This document shows, in pieces, positions 1 to 8,709 of a stretch of DNA of 64,000 nt. The DNA is from Persicaria tinctoria. Lineage: Eukaryota; Streptophyta; Magnoliopsida; Caryophyllales; Polygonaceae. Below the pieces are notes generated by a model. It did no database searches, was not told where the DNA came from, and saw nothing but the letters and a program-made list of their open reading frames with translations. Position 1 is the stretch's first letter, and every line of letters begins with the position of its first letter. The position numbers and the translations under genes were made by a program. The stretch covers positions 75,724,627-75,788,626 of the forward strand of contig JBANSL010000004.1 of the NCBI GenBank assembly GCA_037127255.1. The letters are read 5' to 3'.

Positions 1-138
1 ATGGCTTCTGCATCTCATAATTGGAATCAATGTGTAGTACAAGGATCTGTAAAATTAAAGTTCTTTGGGAAATTTGAGTTCTGATTGAGCAAATTTCAAC
101 TTTTTCTTATTTCATTACTTGCTCTTGAATACCTGCAG

Positions 139-492
139 AATGGAGCTCTGATGGATAGTAACTATCAAAGCATGGCGATGCCACCAACTTGGCCAGAAAT
201 TCAGATGAACGGTGACAGGCAACAGAGTCAACAACAATGGAACGTACAACCTTCAACCCAACCGGTTTGGGCGAGGGAAGAGGTTCACCGTAACCTAATT
301 ACTCCAGAAAGCTCTCTCTTGAGCTACGACTCTGCACATTCTGGTAAAATTTCATCTGGTTTGCACGCCCTCTTTTCAAAATTCTCAATTTGTGAACTGT
401 GACTAGTCAATATGGTCACCTTCTTCAATCTTCATGTTGCCTTCTTAACTGCAGCGTCTTTACACTCAAGTCAACTGAAGATGGAGCTATGA
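139..492 (+). CDS. bHLH transcription factor, C-terminal exons (partial)
   Basis: These are the last two coding exons (139-343 and 455-492) of a gene whose start lies left of the window. Acceptor CAG at 136-138, donor GT at 344-345 and acceptor CAG at 452-454 keep one frame, with a phase-1 junction that forms an Ala codon. The peptide has the stretches MPPTWPEIQ, QPVWAREE and ITPESSLLSYDS and ends SLHSSQLKMEL before TGA at 490-492. From memory, a tail of the form SLHxNQLKMEL closes plant bHLH proteins of the HBI1/BEE/bHLH48-60 type, which are nuclear regulators of growth. The bHLH domain itself is outside the window, so the assignment rests only on this tail. Bases 1-138 look like intron. An alternative is another glutamine-rich nuclear protein with a similar end. 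Confidence 0.55.
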
Positions 493-1270
493 AATGCAAA
501 ACCGAAAGCCCTGGTGTAGCCAGTTGTGTATATATAGCAGCAGATATGAGATTCAGCAGTAGCAATTTAGCAAGAAGAAGAAGAAGAAGAAGCAGCGTTT
601 GAAGTTGTCAGGCGTCCGAGGTTTGGGTTTCCACGCCTTCTATTAAATTTGAAAGAGCTGGTTGGAGACACCTCCTCGAAGGAGACTCTTTAGTGTGTTG
701 ATAACACTGCTACTATATATTCACACGTATATTCTTACTATTTATATACTAAGGTAGACTTTCATTCAGTCTGATACTCGGTATGAGAATCCGATTGACT
801 ACTACTTTAAACTGTAAAACAATGAAAACCCAGAAACTATTGCTACTGGATTTAACCTTCTCTTCAGTGAGGACTCTGTATTTTGCTTTGATTGTTCTGC
901 AATTGAACGCTGAATACATTTGTTCATGTCAATTAAGCACTTTTTGCTGCTTTGCTGGTGTTCTACTTGAATCAATAAATTTGGCTTTCACATCTCATTA
1001 GAACAACTCTGGAGATACCATATGGAAACCTCTGTGCATTATAACTAGAAAATGGTGATCCATGTATCATAGTTTTAGCGATTCGTGTCACTTTCATATC
1101 GTCGTGTTGCTTCATATCGAATCTGCATTATCGTCGTGTTTGCTGCGATATGAAGTCAAATATATGTACATTTTCGTGTGCCAATTGAACACTTTTGACA
1201 TTCACAATTAAAGAAGATACATCAAACCCTCAAACTGAAAAAAGCAAACAAACAACAAAAAATAATAAAA
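493..1270 (+). other. 3' UTR of the bHLH gene and spacer to the GH28 gene
   Basis: No coding region is seen. The first part is probably 3' UTR. An AATAAA-like signal occurs near 975. A purine-rich (AAG)n run lies at about 574-592. The A-rich stretch just before 1271 is the likely 5' UTR of the next gene. Confidence 0.5.
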
Positions 1271-3576
1271 ATGCAAAACTTATCTCACGCCCTTTTTGCA
1301 CTGATCGCCCTCCTCCACTTATCCCCTCTCGCCCAATCACGCCCTCCCTCGATTCTCTCCGCAGTTCACCACCACCGCACCACCACCGGGAGATCTGTCG
1401 CCGACTTTGGTGCGACCGGAGATGGTCTCCACTACGACACCGAAGCGATCCAGTCTGCAATCGACTCGTGCCCGCCCTCCCTCTCAACCACCTGCCGGGT
1501 TATTTTCCCGCCGGGAACCTACCTGACCGCGACGATCCACCTCAGATCTGGCGTTGTGCTTGTGATAAAGAGAGGTGCCGTGATTCTCGGAGGCCCGAGG
1601 CTGGAGGACTACCCTAGGGAGTCGAGCAGATGGTACGTCGTGCTGGCGGAGCAGGCGGAGAACGTCGGGATCACCGGCGGCGGGGAGATTAACGGCCAGG
1701 GATGGAAGTTTGTGACGAGGTTTGATGAGAGGAAGAACGTGATGGTGAGCTGGAACGAGACCGGGGCTTGCTATGGGGATGAGTGTAGGCCGAGGCTCGT
1801 CGGATTCATCGGTTGTAGGAACGTCACCGTCTCCGATGTCAAACTCAATCAACCGGCTTACTGGTGGTGCGTATTACGCCTCCCTCTCTTTCTGCTTCGC
1901 TTGAACTTCTGGTTTGCTCACATTGTTGTTTGCTGTCTTTGCTAATTTGCATCTGCTTTGACCTAATTTGGCAATTAGATTAAATTAGGGATTGGATATT
2001 GCAAATTGTTCTACTCAATCTCTTACAGAAACTACTGGACTAACTTATCCTATCGTGGTTTGCTCTTGCTGATTTGTTGACCAGTTGGTGGGCTTATCTG
2101 GATAATGATTTAACCAGTTGCAGGACTCATCTTATCTAAGAATTCATATACCAAATTTAGGAAAAAGATAGGAGGGAGGAAAGCACGGATTTGTTCTCCC
2201 ATTGGGTTACATTTGCTATGGCAATTTGGAATAGTTAGATTGGAATATGTCAAACATTTGCAATAAGGGATAGATTTGAAGATGTGAAACTAGCTTTTCC
2301 CAGATTGTATACAATATTGATAAAACCAAATGATCTCAAAATTCGTCCGGCAACCCGGGATTCAGGATTAGTAACAACTAAAACCCCAAGTTCAACCCAT
2401 CCATCTATTCATTAAATGTGCTCTTCTGTTCCATGAAATCAAACAAGGGCAAATACCAGATGCCAATGGATTTATCTAGTTGATATCTTGAATTCTGGCA
2501 GTCCCTGTAACTAATCTGGCTGTTGTAGACCGAGTCTTGGTTGACCTATGTGAGATGAAAGACCCTGAATTTGGTGTGGATCTGATGAGTTTAATTGTAT
2601 TGTTAACTTGTTGTGTAGCCTGCACATTGTAGAATGTGATCAGACTTCTATCCACGATGTTTCAATAATTGGGGACTTCAACACGCCCAACAATGATGGA
2701 ATCGATATACAAGATTCCAATAACACAGCCATCACGAGGTGTTACATAAACACTGGGGATGATGCTATTTGTCCGAAGACTAACAATGGCCCCCTTTACA
2801 ATCTGACTGCAACAGATTGCTGGATAAGATCCAAGTCTTCTGCCATCAAACTGGGAAGTGCGAGCTTGTTTGATTTTGGAGGACTTGTTTTTGACAACAT
2901 AACCATTTTTGAATCTCATAGAGGCCTCGCACTTCAAATCCGTGATGGAGGTAATCACCAGAGCCTGTGCTTGAATCATTTTCCATTTATTTCTCTCCCA
3001 TTTCAATGCTCTTGGTCTTTAGAAACTGTTTGATCTTAATAGCTACCTAGTCCTCAGAAAAAAAAACATGCAATTTTTTGCGCAGGGAACGTGAATGACA
3101 TAACATTCTCCAACATAAACATCAGCACAAGATACTATGACATCTCATGGTGGGGAAGAGCGGAACCAATCTATGTGACCACCTGTCCACGCGACCCAGG
3201 CACCAAAGAAGGAACAATCTCAAACATAAAGTTCATCAACATTACAACCGTCTCCGAGAATGGCATCTTCTTATCCGGGTCCAAGCATGGCCATGTTCGG
3301 AACTTGAAGTTCATAAATATGGACATCAAGTACAGGAGATGGACGGATTACCCTGGTGGCTTGGTGGATTACAGGCCTGGATGTCAGGGGCTTGTGAAGC
3401 ATAGTATGGCCGGAATCATCATGGAACATATGGACGGATTCGAGATTAAAAACGTGAACATGAGATGGTCCAAGGATGGATCAAGGGATTGGGATGACCC
3501 CTTGGAGTTTAGGCCTTCAACTGTGAATAATATTTCAATTTTCAATTTTTATTCTGGTTTGTATGATACTAGGTAG
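1271..3576 (+). CDS. GH28 polygalacturonase-like protein, complete, 3 exons
   Basis: Exons are 1271-1866, 2619-2950 and 3086-3576, joined by GT-AG introns in consistent phase to give 472 codons plus a TAG stop. The start Met opens a hydrophobic signal peptide (about residues 1-23, ending LAQS), so the protein should enter the secretory path to the cell wall. The N-terminal VADFGATGDG motif is the classic start of plant GH28 proteins. Further on come NTPNNDGIDIQDSNN, then GDDAICPK, where two acidic catalytic residues sit, then SSAIKLGS and ALQIRDGGN in place of the usual GHG and RIK motifs. This motif set fits the plant clade of 'probable polygalacturonase' or pectin-lyase-like proteins resembling Arabidopsis At4g33440. 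Pectin cleavage is therefore inferred rather than certain, since the canonical His/RIK site is altered. Length is normal for the family and no break is visible. The sequence after 3576 is 3' UTR. Confidence 0.9.
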
Positions 3577-3961
3577 GTTAGGTAGGCTGTGTGTGGAGTT
3601 CTGAATTATGATATCTGCATTGTGCAAATTTGGGTGGTTCGGAGAAGGCAGATGTGTTATCCAATTCCTCATTTTCCAATAATTTGTAAGATTTGATTAG
3701 GATTGAAAAGATTTGGATATGGATATGTTTTTCTTGCAGATGGAATTAAAGTAAAACAGCTTGGTCCTACTTTTATCTACAATAGAATGTAATGTACTGT
3801 AATTTACCCTCTTTGATTTTTCTAAGGGTATAAGTTAAAACTTCAGTATTAGAGTAATATATCATCTCTCTCCCAAGTACCATTTCACCGTGATTAGTTG
3901 ATCTCACTTTTACTTAATTATTTTTTTAATAAAAAAATGAATCCTTAAGGATTCATTTTTA
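3577..3961. other. 3' flank of the GH28 gene
   Basis: AT-rich 3' UTR and spacer. There is a small local palindrome at about 3937-3960 (ATGAATCCTTAAGGATTCAT). No gene seen. Confidence 0.4.
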
Positions 3962-4082
3962 TAATCCAGCATCCATCCTCGGAAGTGAGTACCGATTATA
4001 AGAAGAATCCACAAATTCACAATGAGAAAGATTCTTCTTCTAATCGGTACTCACTTCTGAGGATGGATGATTTGCTGGATTA
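3962..4082. repeat. Foldback hairpin with ~46-50 bp arms
   Basis: The left arm (3962-4009) begins TAATCCAGCA and carries GGAAGTGAGTACCGATTA. The right arm (4030-4082) is its near-perfect reverse complement, with one small bulge (about 4 nt) and two or three mismatches. The loop is about 20 nt. This is either a tiny MITE or a locus able to give a miRNA/siRNA-type hairpin transcript. No target site was identified within the window. Confidence 0.75.
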
Positions 4083-4124
4083 GCTTCAAGGGTATGTAAT
4101 GTTCTCTAAGATCGATCTATGATC

Positions 4125-4321
4125 CGAATATCCCAATTTGAGGTTGTCCGATGGAAGGACATTTCGAAAATGACTTTAGAATGAGTTATGGACATTGTGA
4201 GTTCATGATCATTTTCATGGAGCTGGTGATTGCGCAACATGATAGATTTGTGGTAGTGTTCGTCAATGATATACTAATCTAATCCCGGACACGAGAAGAT
4301 CATGAGGAGCGTATACATGAT
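4125..4321 (+). pseudogene. Ty3/gypsy reverse transcriptase fragment, decayed
   Basis: From 4178 one frame reads RMSYGHCEFMIIFMELV and on through DRFVVVFVNDILI, a stop codon, then SRTREDHEER. This lines up with the conserved gypsy RT core (FRTRYGHYEF, the PFGLTNAP segment deleted here, FVVVFIDDIL, SKTREEHEEH). The active-site DD pair is ND, a TAA follows at 4280-4282, and a one-base shift separates the EVVRWKDISK part just upstream. It is a short, dead relic with no LTRs nearby. Confidence 0.75.
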
Positions 4322-4479
4322 ACGACAAGTGCTTACCAATGCGCGAGCCTAGCCGTTGTAAGCAATGTTGGGATCCTACATCACTTTAATCAGTTAGTTA
4401 CATCATTTCATGATCATTTGTGATGATACCAATAATCACAAGAAATGTATTGATCGATATTTGAATGAATGATCACAAA

Positions 4480-4865
4480 CCTTGTAATTTCTTGTGGTGT
4501 TGCACTAACCTCGTCATTCATTTGGATTATCTCTCTATCTAATACTACCTCCGTTCCAAAATACATGGGCTTTTCTTTTTTGACACGTTTTTTAAGGAGC
4601 GAAAAACTCTATGAAATATTATTTTTTTAATCAAATTTTTTATATCATTTGATACTTATTACTAATAAGTATCAAATTATATAAAAAATTTAATTAAAAA
4701 AATAATATTTCATAGAGTTTTCCGCTCCTTAAAAAGCGTGCCGAAAACTAAAAACCCATGTATTTTGGAACGGAGGGAGTACATGTTTTTGATGCTAGTG
4801 CTCAAACATATTCCTCGCCAAGGAAAATGGCACCCAAGTTGGTAAGGTTGCAAAATCATCTGTCA
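4480..4865 (+). pseudogene. Duplicated fragment of the NEK kinase gene (one exon plus flanking intron)
   Basis: The sequence on both sides of the MITE at 4543-4781 matches 15300-15440 inside the NEK gene. The exon at 4799-4841 is the same 43 nt length as NEK exon 7 (15375-15417), keeps both the TAG acceptor and the GTAAGG donor, and would read CSNIFLAKENGTQV where the gene reads [14 protein letters not shown]. Intron sequence on the left also matches (TTGCAC, CTCGTC, TTTCATTT and ATCTCT in the same order). The rest of the kinase is absent, so this is a non-functional gene scrap about 10 kb from its source and in the same orientation. Confidence 0.8.
4543..4781. mobile_element. Stowaway-type MITE inserted in the NEK fragment
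   Basis: The ends CTACCTCCGTTCCAAAATAC and GTATTTTGGAACGGAGGGAG are inverted repeats that continue for most of the element. It is flanked by TA on both sides, as expected for Tc1/mariner-derived Stowaway elements. The AT-rich interior is itself a long hairpin. It carries no coding sequence. Confidence 0.9.
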
Positions 4866-5154
4866 TGTAAATATTTTTTTGCTAAAAAATGCATTAAATT
4901 GTTACTTTAATTTTCAGAGTTAATATATTGTTAAAATAATAAGTTAATCAAATACCGTATTTACTAATAAAGTGATAATTTACATTTTTAAAGATTTCCA
5001 AAGCATAAGCAGCTTTATTCATAACATTTGGGTGATTTTGTAAAAACATATAAATTTATGGATGGTTTTCTAAATAGTCCCTCTTTAGTAGCTAGTTTGT
5101 GAAATTTATCCTAATCTAGAAGTATCTTCATCTCACTTGCCATCCGCACACTTG

Positions 5155-8100
5155 GGCCGTGTTTGGCAACGAGATGGGGGTAGCTGGATGGGGATGGAAT
5201 TTTGGGGATGGAAGGGATGGGGATGAAATTTCGGGGTGGACCGGGTGGAATTTTGAATTCAGTTTAATCCCGTTCGTGTTTGGTTGTGGGTTAAAGTTTA
5301 TGGGATGGAAGTCACTGAAAAAGACACATTTGCCCTCCCAAATACCCCTCAAACCCAACTCACATTACACCGTTTACACACCAAAACGATCATGGAATTG
5401 ATCGCCTTCAACTAGATTTCTTCAATTGCACTAAAATGCAACACATAAGGTATTAGAGATTCACAATCACCATTTATAATTACAAACTTATCCTCATTAG
5501 ACATAAATTTGACCAGGAACTAAAAAAGAAGCAACAAAATTGAAATAATGGACAACACTTTAGAAAGTAAAAACAAACACATTTGACAGAAATTTTATCA
5601 GGCATTTGAGCAATCTCTAGTGGAAGTGGAAGGCCAGTGGGTGCTCCGGCGGTGCCGCCTCCTGTTCGTCGGTACCCTCCACCTTCTTTGCTTCCTGATC
5701 CACTTGGTTGTGAGCCAGATCCGTTCCTTTCGGGTCCAGATCTGGTTTGTACCATTCATCGTCGTTCTCGTTTGTGTGCTTCCTCAAAGCTTGTTCCCCT
5801 AGATCTGTGCTTTCATGGCGCTCGTTTCCCCTTTGGATTTGGTATTGTATTCTTCCTCTCTTGCCCTAACCTTTCCTTCTTCTGATTTCTGATCTTTCTT
5901 TAGCTTATTTTCTTCGTCTCTTTCCTCCGACCTTCCAGCTCACTCCCTGCTTCCTTTCTTACCTATTTTGAGAGTCGACTTGCGCTCCGCGCTCTTTTCC
6001 TTCCCCCTAACCAAATCCAGTTCTCTACTTTGAGGGTCGACTCCCTCCTGTGTCGTTTGTTGCTTCCTCTCTCTGCCTTCTTCTTCGGTGTCCTTTTCTG
6101 TCTGGTTTGAGAGTCTTCTCGTGCTCCGCGTTCCTCTCCTTTGCTGTGTGCTGTTCTGCTTTCGTTGTTTTGAGAGTCATCTCTTGCTCCGTGTGTTTTC
6201 TTCTCTTTTTTTAGTCTGTTTCCAAGCCTTTTGGTTGCCAATTGCCATTGCTGAACTAAGCTGTTGTTTTGAGAGTCGTTCGGCCCCCCTTTGAGTATTG
6301 AATCTTCAAACTGCCCCTCGGTACCGAGCTCCGGCGTCAGCCCCCCTCGGTATCGAGATCATAGCCTCTTCTGAGCGTCTCCTATAGGCAGACTTCGGTA
6401 CTAAGCTCCATCAACTTTCTTCCTTGATACCGACCCTTTTGGTCTCCCTCCGAGCTTTGTCTTCCTGACGGGGAGCTCCGCGATTTGCTTGGGCTCCCCG
6501 TCGGGTCTCCATCTTTGCTTCTGGCTCCCCCTTTTGCCTGCCCCAGTCGGATTCCCTTCTGATTGCTGCTCCTGCTTGGTTGAATGTTTTGATGTTTTTC
6601 TTCTTTGTCGTTACCGCGACCGCGGCTGCGAATGACATCGCACACCCCATGACTGTTCCCACCTGCTGCTGCGACCTCTTTGGTTGCTTCAGCGATTGCC
6701 CCACAAAACGTACTCGCGGCCGCGTTTGACGTCCACCTGCGCCCGCGACTACCCTGCCGCGGCTGTGAATAGCTATGCTCACAGTCTCGACTCTCCTAGT
6801 CGTGGCTGCAACTGAACTCTCCCGCTGACGCGTTCTCTTTTGCGTTTCAGCTATTGCTACCTTGCTGCAGCCACGCCCCAATGCCCAGACTGGTTGAATG
6901 ATCCAACTGCAGCCTATTGAGTAGGATTTTGCTTTAGGTGTGCATGCGCGTTTATGTTTTGTAGGATGATTTTCTCGGATGGTTATCATGTACTTTTGTA
7001 GGATGGTTGTAGGGGCCTGCGTGTCTCAGTTATTGCCTAGGTTCGTACTTGGGGTTTGCAACCTTGAGTAGGACCCATTGTCGGTTCTCCTAGTTAAGTC
7101 CTCGGGCCTAACCAGGGGTGACCCTTCTTTTTCATTTCCGCACTTCTTATGTAAAATATATATTATTAATACAATTTTAACCTTAAAATCAAAAAAAGGA
7201 AGAGGAGAAATTGGACCATTGAAATTTGAAGTGGAAGAGGAGAAATTGGACCATTGGAGAAGGCAATCAATTGATAATAATAATAATAATGAAAAAAAAA
7301 GTCACTACAAGATGATGGCAATCAATTGCATCCACAGCTTCATCGTTTGAGCTCTTCAATTCACCTCCAAAGGCCTTCACTGAATTCCTTGGTTCTACTC
7401 TTCTTTTTTGTGCTTTTTTTGTTCCAGTAGCCTGTCTTTCTTCTCTTTTTTTCCCTTGTGTTTTTTTCCTTGCACCAGTGGCCTCCTAATATACACTAAT
7501 TGGGATCTACCCACAACACCAGTTACAAATTGCAACGCGTTTACTCCACAACACCGGCAGAGGACTAATTGAAGACTCCGACCGCCGAATTGGAGGTGGC
7601 GGCATTGCAGGTGGCGGTGGTGGAGGGGGAGGCGGCGACACTGTTGGTGGAGCTGTGATGTTATTCAATTGGCGCAATTCAGGAGATGAAGGCTGGCTTC
7701 CCTTTGATGAGAAACATGGAGAAGCCGGAGTGGACAGACTGGGGACGACGGAAGAGAGACCATCGGTGAGTCGGGGAGAGAGAGAAGATAGACCGGGGCG
7801 GCTAGTAGCTCCCAAATACCTATCGATCGAAGGCTATTGAAACTGATTATGAGATCGATAGTGCTCGGAGGTGCTGCTGCTCGAGGGAAGGCGGTGAAGG
7901 TGCTGGTGTGGTGGCCGGTAACAGGAGGAAAGGTAGAAGGAGTATATGGGTCGGATTTACGAGGAGAGAGGGAAGGGGAAGGGGCAAATCCGGGATAGGA
8001 ACCCTTCGCATCCCGTCCATTTCCCTCAAATCAGATGGACCTCTCACCCGCGCTCACCCTCTGCATCCCCTCATTCCCATCCCGCTCCACCCCTTCGCAT

Positions 8101-8182
8101 CCCATGTCAAACGCGCGGACGCGACTCCCGAGAAGCCACCCCCACCCCTCCCATCCCCTCCCACCCCGTGCCAAACACGGCC
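5155..8182. mobile_element. PIF/Harbinger-like non-autonomous element, ~3.0 kb
   Basis: The left end GGCCGTGTTTGGCA and right end TGCCAAACACGGCC are perfect 14-bp inverted repeats, each flanked by TTG as a 3-bp TSD. Both termini continue into GGATGGG-rich sequence (about 5170-5300) and its complement (about 7990-8170), the usual subterminal look of plant Tourist/Harbinger relatives. No transposase frame was recognised inside. The interior holds pyrimidine-rich and GC-rich blocks and a glycine/proline-codon run at 7590-7650, probably captured or low-complexity sequence. A hAT or other superfamily is possible because the TSD is only 3 bp and not the usual TWA. Confidence 0.65.
5960..6290. repeat. 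Degenerate repeats of a TTTTGAGAGTC-led unit
   Basis: The phrase TTTGAGAGTC or a close variant recurs at about 5968, 6033, 6107, 6168 and 6264. It is often followed by a YTCGYGCTCCGCG-like phrase. Spacing varies from 61 to 96 bases, so it is an old and irregular array inside the Harbinger-like element. Confidence 0.55.
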
Positions 8183-8289
8183 TTGGTATCAGCAGAAGCC
8201 TCCATTCTATATTACATAGGACACGCCACGTCAATCACTTACCTGTCCGTCATTAAATAAACCAATAAAAAAACGTTTCGGCTATATAC

Positions 8290-8600
8290 ACCGCAAATCC
8301 CCACGTCCTTAAGGACGTGCAAGTGGAGGGAGAGCCAAAAAAGGGGGACGTGCTGCACGTCCCTAAGGACGTGCAAGCCCGCCTTCTAAAGGCGAAGAGG
8401 ACGTGCCTCTTCGTCTTCCTTCCTTTCTTCTTCCTCCCGACGCCTTCCTTCCCTCCGTCTTCCTTCTTCCTTCCTTCTTCCTTCTTCCTTCTTCCTCCTC
8501 CCTTCCTTCTTCCTTCTTCCTTCCTTCTTCGTCTTCCTTCCTTCCTTCTCCCTAAGGACGTGCAGCACGTCCTTAGGGACGTGCAAGAGTTCTGCTTACA
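8290..8600. repeat. MULE 5' subterminal array: GGACGTGC palindromes and (CTTCCTTC)n tract
   Basis: GGACGTGC or its complement occurs at about 8296, 8313, 8346, 8353, 8367, 8399, 8556, 8562 and 8578, several of them forming head-to-head palindromes such as ACGTCCTTAAGGACGT. Bases 8404-8550 are a polypyrimidine microsatellite of CTTC/CTTT units. At the other end the same motif appears at about 11763 and 11785. The likely role is transposase binding, inferred from position only. Confidence 0.7.
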
Positions 8601-8709
8601 AATCACGCAACAGTGTCTATTTAAAGTGATTGAGGATAGCTTGGTTCCGCACTCCAAAACAAAGTCCGACTTCTTACAATTAAAGCGAAGGAGGATATCT
8701 GGAATCGTT

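Noticed and set aside
6382..6989. Long minus-strand open frames (up to 192 codons) within the Harbinger-like element
   Set aside because: Arg/Lys/Glu-rich low-complexity translation of a pyrimidine-rich strand, no domain wording and no start context. Treated as a compositional artefact.
7507..7815. Proline-run frame on the minus strand (PPPPPPPPP)
   Set aside because: Arises from a GGC/GGT-rich run on the plus strand. No conserved flanks. It may be captured exon DNA but not a gene.
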